DNA from: Vreelandella neptunia
GTDB taxonomy: Bacteria; Pseudomonadota; Gammaproteobacteria; Pseudomonadales; Halomonadaceae
Direction: 5' to 3'
NCBI RefSeq assembly: GCF_022489065.1
Contig: NZ_JAKVTW010000001.1
Location: forward strand, 124,001 to 188,000
DNA length: 64,000 nt
The notes beneath the pieces are model-generated. The model ran no database searches. It was not told the origin of the DNA and saw nothing but the letters and a program-made list of their open reading frames with translations. Shown here piece after piece: positions 59,160-64,000 of this stretch (position 1 is the first letter of the stretch; each line of letters starts with the position of its first letter). A program made the translations under genes and the position numbers.

Positions 59160-60173
59160 ATGTACAACCTCGCCCGCTCGCTGTTTTTTCGCGTTGATCC
59201 AGAAACGTCCCACGGCATGGCGCTGAGTGCATTAGAATCACTGCATCGATTGGGCGGCGTTTCGCGGCTTTTCGGCCAGCCGGTAGAGGATCCCGTGGAG
59301 TTGATGGGGCTGCGATTTGCCAATCGAGTGGGTCTCGCGGCTGGGTTGGATAAGAATGCCGACCACCTGGATGCACTGGGCGCGTTAGGGTTTGGCTTTG
59401 TCGAAGTGGGCACTGTTACGCCCAAACCGCAGCCGGGCAACCCCAAACCGCGGCTGTTTCGTTTAGCGCAGCATGAGGCGATCATCAACCGCTTTGGTTT
59501 TAACAACAAAGGGGTGGAGCATCTGATCCAGCAGGTTAAGCAGCGACACTACGATGGCATCGTCGGCATCAATATTGGTAAGAACCTCACCACGTCGGTA
59601 GAGCAAGCGCTAGATGACTACCTGGTGTGTTTAGACGCCGTGCACCCTTATGCGGATTACATTGCCGTCAATGTCTCATCACCCAATACCCCTGGGCTGC
59701 GCACCCTACAGTTTGGCGAGCAGTTGGATGCGTTGTTGGGGCCAATTCGTGCCCGCGCTATCGAGCTTGATGCCCAAGCGGGCCGAAAGGTGCCGCTGCT
59801 CATTAAGATCGCTCCAGATATGAGTGCTGAAGAAGTGGCGCTGATGGCGGGGAGTATTGAGCGCAACCACCTTGACGGCGTGATTGCCACCAATACCACG
59901 GTTTCCCGAGAGGCCGTGCAGGGTGATCCGCAGGCGGAGGAGGCCGGGGGGCTTTCTGGTAAGCCGGTGTTTGAGGCATCCAACCGGGTTATTCGCCAGT
60001 TGCGTGAGCATTTACCATCGCTCCCTATTATTGGCGTTGGCGGGATCGATAGTGCCGCTGCAGCACAGGCCAAAATTGCGGCGGGCGCGGATTTAGTCCA
60101 GCTCTACTCAGGGTTGATTTACCAGGGCCCTAAACTAGTAGGCGAGTGCGCCAGGGCACTGAAAGCGCACTAA
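59160..60173 (+). CDS. pyrD: Dihydroorotate dehydrogenase (quinone), class 2
   Basis: Membrane-associated flavoenzyme of pyrimidine synthesis, 337 residues, feeding electrons to the quinone pool. The N-terminal membrane-binding segment is MYNLARSLFFRVDPETSHGM. NRVGLAAGLDKNAD, INRFGFNNKGV and NVSSPNTPGLR with the catalytic Ser, and the FMN/phosphate strings GVGGIDSAAAAQ and LYSGLIYQGP, are all intact. Located between gdhB and the convergent rmf. Confidence 0.96.
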   Translation: MYNLARSLFFRVDPETSHGMALSALESLHRLGGVSRLFGQPVEDPVELMGLRFANRVGLAAGLDKNADHLDALGALGFGFVEVGTVTPKPQPGNPKPRLFRLAQHEAIINRFGFNNKGVEHLIQQVKQRHYDGIVGINIGKNLTTSVEQALDDYLVCLDAVHPYADYIAVNVSSPNTPGLRTLQFGEQLDALLGPIRARAIELDAQAGRKVPLLIKIAPDMSAEEVALMAGSIERNHLDGVIATNTTVSREAVQGDPQAEEAGGLSGKPVFEASNRVIRQLREHLPSLPIIGVGGIDSAAAAQAKIAAGADLVQLYSGLIYQGPKLVGECARALKAH

Positions 60174-60196
60174 AAAGCCCACTTGAAAAAGTGGGC
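60172..60196 (-). terminator. Terminator of rmf, overlapping the pyrD stop
   Basis: GCCCACTT (60177-60184), loop GAAA, AAGTGGGC (60189-60196). On the minus strand it is followed by TTTTT (60176-60172), which overlaps the pyrD stop codon at 60171-60173. Confidence 0.85.
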
Positions 60197-60251
60197 TCAC
60201 TATAAACCTTTCGTTCAGAATTTTTCTTTTAAAACTTTGAAAAATAAAACG

Positions 60252-60461
60252 TTAGGCCATGACTAAGGGATTTTTATGGATGCCCGAGATACCGGTCATG
60301 CCATCCCACTGGTCTCCGCGACCTTCACGCCAACCGCTCATCCAGTATTCGCGTAAATTGACATCTTGACTGGGACAGTCGTCGCGAGAACGACCCAATA
60401 CACCCGCTTTGTAGCCGTGGACATAAGCCCGCTGGAAGCGATCACGTTTTTGCCGTTTCAT
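60252..60461 (-). CDS. rmf: Ribosome modulation factor
   Basis: Stationary-phase factor that drives 70S dimerisation into inactive 100S ribosomes. Core strings: MKRQKRDRFQRAYVHGYKAG, GRSRDDCP and REYWMSGWREGRGD. 69 residues against 55 in E. coli: about 14 extra C-terminal residues (GMTGISGIHKNPLVMA). The leader and promoter lie in the 60462-60805 gap. GAGG precedes the ATG. Confidence 0.95.
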   Translation of the reverse strand: MKRQKRDRFQRAYVHGYKAGVLGRSRDDCPSQDVNLREYWMSGWREGRGDQWDGMTGISGIHKNPLVMA

Positions 60462-60805
60462 TGGCTAACCTCTTTTCACGAAAGCCTTTGATAAGAAATA
60501 GAGCGTTATCGAAAACGATAAACAACCCTATTCCGAGAGCTTGCTTCAAGAGCGAGACGCCGCATCAACCCCAGTGTCTAGCTCTCACGGGCTGAACGAG
60601 TCGGGCGGCGATCTCTTGCAAAGAACACTTACTAGCCATAGGTCTAGTGATGAACCGACCCTGACTAGAAACGCATGCGTTTTTCAGTAGCTACTCTCTT
60701 ATTGTTAGACCATGATGGGGCCATCTGTCGACTACCAATTTGTCATAAAACGTAAACTCATTTGTTATATACAGGAATATCGCGCCTTTCAGCGCCTCTA
60801 TTATC
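60462..60805. other. Intergenic region between rmf and rlmKL
   Basis: 344 bases with no supported gene. It holds divergent promoters for rmf and rlmKL. TTATCG-AAAA-CGATAA (60506-60521) is a small inverted repeat 45 bases upstream of the rmf start. No clear Shine-Dalgarno precedes rlmKL, and its leader is short and AT-rich. Confidence 0.5.
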
Positions 60806-63058
60806 ATGACCGAGTCGAACCAAACCGCTCCGCTAAATTTGCTTGCCACCTGCCCCAAAGGCATTGAAGGCCTGCTCCACGATGAACTCATAGCGCTGGG
60901 CGCCACGCCGGGCAAAACCACGGTGGCTGGGGTGTACTTCACTGCCAGTCAAGCCATCGCTTACCGCGTATGCCTATGGTCGCGATTGGCCAACCGGGTG
61001 ATTTTAACCCTGGTACGCGAATCGATGATCGACACCGCCGAACAGGTACGCGACGTGGTGGCTCGGATTGCCTGGACCCAGCATCTGGCGCCGGGAAATA
61101 CATTGGCGGTGGATTTCCACGGCCGTAGCGAGCATATTCGCCACACTCGTTTTGGTGCCCAGACCGTTAAGGACGGCGTAGTTGATGCCCTTCAACTGGC
61201 CGGGCAGGAACGTCCCAACGTGGATACTAAAACTCCACATTTGCGCATATACGCCCACCTCCATCGGATGAACCTAACTATTGGATTGGATCTCTCTGGT
61301 GAAAGCCTACACCGTCGCGGTTATCGCCGGGATGTAGGCCATGCGCCGCTAAAAGAGAATCTGGCGGCGGCTCTGCTGGTGCGAGCGGGTTGGCCAGAAA
61401 GGCTCAAAGCCGGTGAACCGTTGATCGATCCGCTTTGTGGTGCAGGCACGCTACTCATCGAAGCCGCCATGATGGCCGCTGACCAAGCACCTAACCTGAA
61501 CCGTGAACGCTTCGGCTTTCACGGCTGGGCAGGGCATGATGATGATGCGTGGCGAGAACAGAAGCGCGAAGCCGAAGCCCGTGCATCGATTGGCCGAAAA
61601 CGCTGCAAAGCCCAGCTGCTCGGCTTTGACCAGAGCCCTGCGGCACTAACTGCCGCCAAGTCCAATGCCATGCGTGCCGGTATTCCTGCGCTGATTACCC
61701 TCCATGGTCAAAGCCTTGCTCAGCTTACCCGGCCTGAATCATTGACCGCTGAATGTGGCCTGTTGATCACCAACCCCCCCTACGGCGAACGTTTGGGTGA
61801 ATTGCCTGAGCTGGTGCGTCTATATGCCCAGCTTGGCGAGAAAGCCAAAGCGCTGTTCCCCGGCTGGACGCTGGCGGTATTTACCGGCAATCCGGATCTC
61901 GGCCATCGCCTGGGAATGCGTGCGCACAAGCAGTACGCGCTCAAAAACGGTGCTTTGGACGCCAAGCTGCTATTAATGGAGATTGGGGGAGCTGGGCATT
62001 CACCTGCTGCGAGCGATGTGGCGCCCGCACAGCGTGAAAGTGGTGCAGAGGCAGCGCCCAGTGACGTGGTTGGCGAAGAGCAAGCGGCTCATAAAAACCA
62101 AGACAATGCGCAGATGTTTGCCAATCGGCTGATTAAAAATCAGAAGCGCTTAAAGAAATGGCTGAAGCAGAGCGGTGAAACCAGCTATCGTGTTTATGAC
62201 GCCGATATGCCGGAGTACGCCCTAGCGGTTGATCGCTACGGTGACCGCGTGCATGTGCAAGAGTACGCGGCCCCCAGCTCGATCAACCCGGCGCAGGCGC
62301 AAAAGCGCTTGTACGACGCTCTGGAAGTGATGCCCGAAGCGCTTAACGTTGACGCTAGCAAGATCTATATCAAACGCCGTGAGCGCCAAACCGGCAGCGC
62401 CCAGTACCAGAAACGCGCCGCCAGCGGTGAACGTTTTGAGGTGCAAGAAGGCGAGGCGCGTCTATGGGTCAACTTGCGCGACTACCTGGATACCGGGCTG
62501 TTTCTTGACCACCGTCCGGTACGGCGGAGGCTGGGTGAAATGGCTAGCGGTAAGCGTTTTCTAAACTTGTTCTGTTACACCGCCACAGCAACGGTACAGG
62601 CGGCATTGGGCGGCGCCAGCGACAGTGTGAGTGTCGATATGTCGAACACTTACCTGGAGTGGGCCAAGGATAACTTTGCGCTGAATAAGCTTGATACCCG
62701 TCTGCACCGGGTAGTGCGCGACGACTGTTTCCGCTGGCTGGAAACCGCCAATGCCGAGTTTGACCTGATTTTTATGGATCCACCGACATTCTCTAACTCC
62801 AAGAAAATGCGTGATACGCTAGACGTACAGCGTGATCACCCGCGTCTCGTGGAGCTTGCCATGGCGCGTTTGGCGCCCGGAGGCACCTTGGTGTTCTCAA
62901 ATAACCAGCGGCGCTTTAAGCTAGACGAAGCACTTAGCGAACAGTTTGCAGTAGAGGATATTACCGGGCGCAGCTTTGACCCCGATTTTCAGCGGCGAAC
63001 GAACTTACACCACGTATTTCTACTTCGCCATAAGGTCTCATTAAGAGAGCTAGTATGA
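60806..63058 (+). CDS. rlmL: Bifunctional 23S rRNA methyltransferase RlmKL
   Basis: Two fused SAM methyltransferases that make m2G2445 (RlmL half) and m7G2069 (RlmK half), 750 residues. A THUMP domain spans about residues 50-165. RlmL active site TNPPYGERLGEL is near 322. A 40-residue linker follows, rich in Ala, Glu and Ser (AGHSPAASDVAPAQRESGA). The RlmK half has SAM motif LFCYTATATVQAA and active site MDPPTFSNSKKMRD near 657. Organisation as in E. coli RlmKL, longer by the linker. Confidence 0.95.
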   Translation: MTESNQTAPLNLLATCPKGIEGLLHDELIALGATPGKTTVAGVYFTASQAIAYRVCLWSRLANRVILTLVRESMIDTAEQVRDVVARIAWTQHLAPGNTLAVDFHGRSEHIRHTRFGAQTVKDGVVDALQLAGQERPNVDTKTPHLRIYAHLHRMNLTIGLDLSGESLHRRGYRRDVGHAPLKENLAAALLVRAGWPERLKAGEPLIDPLCGAGTLLIEAAMMAADQAPNLNRERFGFHGWAGHDDDAWREQKREAEARASIGRKRCKAQLLGFDQSPAALTAAKSNAMRAGIPALITLHGQSLAQLTRPESLTAECGLLITNPPYGERLGELPELVRLYAQLGEKAKALFPGWTLAVFTGNPDLGHRLGMRAHKQYALKNGALDAKLLLMEIGGAGHSPAASDVAPAQRESGAEAAPSDVVGEEQAAHKNQDNAQMFANRLIKNQKRLKKWLKQSGETSYRVYDADMPEYALAVDRYGDRVHVQEYAAPSSINPAQAQKRLYDALEVMPEALNVDASKIYIKRRERQTGSAQYQKRAASGERFEVQEGEARLWVNLRDYLDTGLFLDHRPVRRRLGEMASGKRFLNLFCYTATATVQAALGGASDSVSVDMSNTYLEWAKDNFALNKLDTRLHRVVRDDCFRWLETANAEFDLIFMDPPTFSNSKKMRDTLDVQRDHPRLVELAMARLAPGGTLVFSNNQRRFKLDEALSEQFAVEDITGRSFDPDFQRRTNLHHVFLLRHKVSLRELV

Positions 63059-63086
63059 AGAAAGCTAGTATGCAGAGAGCTTCAGT

Positions 63087-63422
63087 ATGATTCAGCTATC
63101 GCTTTACACGACCATGGGTTGTCACCTGTGTACCCAGTTAGAGGCGCTGGTGGCCGCTCTGGCGAATCAAAAGGTGTGGTTGCACCACATTGAAATTAGC
63201 GAGGATGATGCGCTGGTTGAGCGTTATGGCGTGCGCATACCGGTGCTGATGGATAGTAACGGTAATGAGTTGGATCGTGGCTTTGAGTTGGAGCGATTAA
63301 GCGACTGGTTGCGCGAACGCGGCTGGTTGGATGAAGTGGCGCTGGCGGGGTTTGTTGCCCCGCCGGATACCACCGAGCCAGTAGGCGCCTATGAACGTGA
63401 TGGACGGCGCTTTCTTGGATAA
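63087..63422 (+). CDS. Glutaredoxin-like protein (DUF836)
   Basis: 111 residues, thioredoxin fold with active-site CHLC (residues 11-14, TMGCHLCTQLE) and cis-Pro in YGVRIPVLMD. Short proteins like this belong to the DUF836/glutaredoxin-2-like group. A C-terminal extension of about 25 residues (VAPPDTTEPVGAYERDGRRF) goes beyond the typical domain. It follows rlmKL by 28 bases and may be co-transcribed. Redox partner unknown. Confidence 0.85.
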   Translation: MIQLSLYTTMGCHLCTQLEALVAALANQKVWLHHIEISEDDALVERYGVRIPVLMDSNGNELDRGFELERLSDWLRERGWLDEVALAGFVAPPDTTEPVGAYERDGRRFLG

Positions 63423-63443
63423 CACTTTGACTATTGATATTGG

Positions 63444-63725
63444 CTAAAGCACGTCCAACAGCGAAAGCTGGCGCATGGCTTCCTGGCCTTCAGGGGTATG
63501 GTCGGCCACTTCCAGCACCTTGCGAAACCCTCGCGAGGATTGGATGGTGGTTTCGTCCTCCAGCCACATATGGGCTTGATCCAGCGTATCGGCTAGCTGA
63601 TGTTTTAGGCCGCCAAACTGAGTGCCGATTTGGCCCCAAGCGCGGCTGAAAATCCAGTCACCAAACATATCCTGGTGAATATGAACCAACACATAGTCAT
63701 GGTTGGTTTCCCAGCGTACGATCAC
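63444..63725 (-). CDS. Small WGR-like domain protein
   Basis: 93 residues. The N-terminal 60 residues read VLVHIHQDMFGDWIFSRAWGQIGTQFGG..., matching the WGR pattern (aromatic strand, QDxFGxWxxxRxWGRxG) with Gln replacing Arg in the WGR tripeptide. WGR domains occur in PARPs and MolR-type proteins and bind nucleic acid in some. Here it stands alone. RGFRK near residue 65 fits the family's C-terminal RGY. Function unknown. Convergent with the glutaredoxin gene, 21 bases away. Confidence 0.65.
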   Translation of the reverse strand: MIVRWETNHDYVLVHIHQDMFGDWIFSRAWGQIGTQFGGLKHQLADTLDQAHMWLEDETTIQSSRGFRKVLEVADHTPEGQEAMRQLSLLDVL

Positions 63726-63822
63726 AACATTCTCCTTAGATAGCCCTTACAAGATAGCCTTGAAACACGCCTGCCCATCAGCCGTCGCGGGCGTATTGTA
63801 AAGCCCGGATACCCAAACGCCT

Positions 63823-64000
63823 ATGAAACTTGTCATCGACGCCAATATCCCCGCTGCCGAGCACTGCTTCGGCCATTTCGGTACGCTCACCCGCGTGCCA
63901 GGGCGGGAGATAAACGCCGCCCATCTTCAGGGCGCCGATGCGCTTATCGTGCGCTCCATTACCCAGGTAAACGATCAATTGCTTGGCGATAGCCCCGTGC
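63823..64000 (+). CDS. pdxB: Erythronate-4-phosphate dehydrogenase, 5' part
   Basis: Second step of DXP-dependent vitamin B6 synthesis, NAD-linked D-2-hydroxyacid dehydrogenase family. The visible 59 codons read MKLVIDANIPAAEHCFGHFG, RVPGREINAAHLQGADAL and IVRSITQVNDQLL, matching the E. coli PdxB N-terminus (MKILVDENMPYARE, DADALMVRSVTKVNESLL). The gene runs off the right edge. Divergent from the WGR gene. Confidence 0.9.
   Translation, partial: MKLVIDANIPAAEHCFGHFGTLTRVPGREINAAHLQGADALIVRSITQVNDQLLGDSPV

Overview
The window is a stretch of gammaproteobacterial chromosome that looks like Halomonas/Vreelandella (Halomonadaceae). This is inferred from protein character and gene order, not from a marker gene. 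Supporting content is a BCCT osmolyte transporter, a Pseudomonas-type class of isocitrate lyase with monomeric NADP-isocitrate dehydrogenase, a 1600-residue NAD-glutamate dehydrogenase, and the clpS-clpA/infA/bpt/aat/ftsK/lolA/rarA run. Almost all of it is housekeeping DNA. I saw no tRNA, rRNA, insertion sequence, prophage or CRISPR array.

Layout. 1-1720: RNase II, running off the left edge. 1894-2691: a Cof-type phosphatase. 2718-3020: the decayed tail of an Rpn-type nuclease. 3120-5039: two paralogous genes of unknown function, the first preceded by a good sigma-28 (flagellar class) promoter match. 5320-12163: a glucose-type module, made of a GltR/GtrS-like two-component system and a four-gene ABC importer (gtsABCD-like), with several RNA-level signals between the genes. 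12260-17659: BCCT carrier, YcjX/YcjF pair, a small membrane protein and a hexose-6-phosphate mutarotase. 17845-22676: GlsB-like protein, a very long DUF1266-type protein, an NlpC/P60 lipoprotein and an MFS exporter. 22687-27997: a nickel ABC importer operon divergent from nikR, with an exact NikR operator between them. 28066-31494: SlyD, small envelope proteins and isocitrate lyase. 31803-37896: acetyltransferase, RoxA-like ribosomal oxygenase, purB-hflD-mnmA, nudJ-rluE. 38099-45429: isocitrate dehydrogenase and the N-degron set (ClpS, ClpA, Bpt, Aat) around infA. 45599-51845: ftsK, lolA, rarA and a hemerythrin-like protein that has lost its ligands. 51987-64000: murI, trmA, NAD-GDH, pyrD, rmf, rlmKL, a glutaredoxin-like protein, a WGR-like protein and the start of pdxB.

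How it fits together. The glucose module senses and imports sugar. AceA and Idh sit a few kb apart and compete for isocitrate. NikR, NikABCDE and SlyD form a nickel-handling neighbourhood. ClpS/ClpA with Aat and Bpt form a full bacterial N-degron route.

The least explained material is the 3.1-5.2 kb paralogous pair with its flagellar-type promoter, the untranslated signals inside the gts operon, and the large DUF1266 repeat protein.
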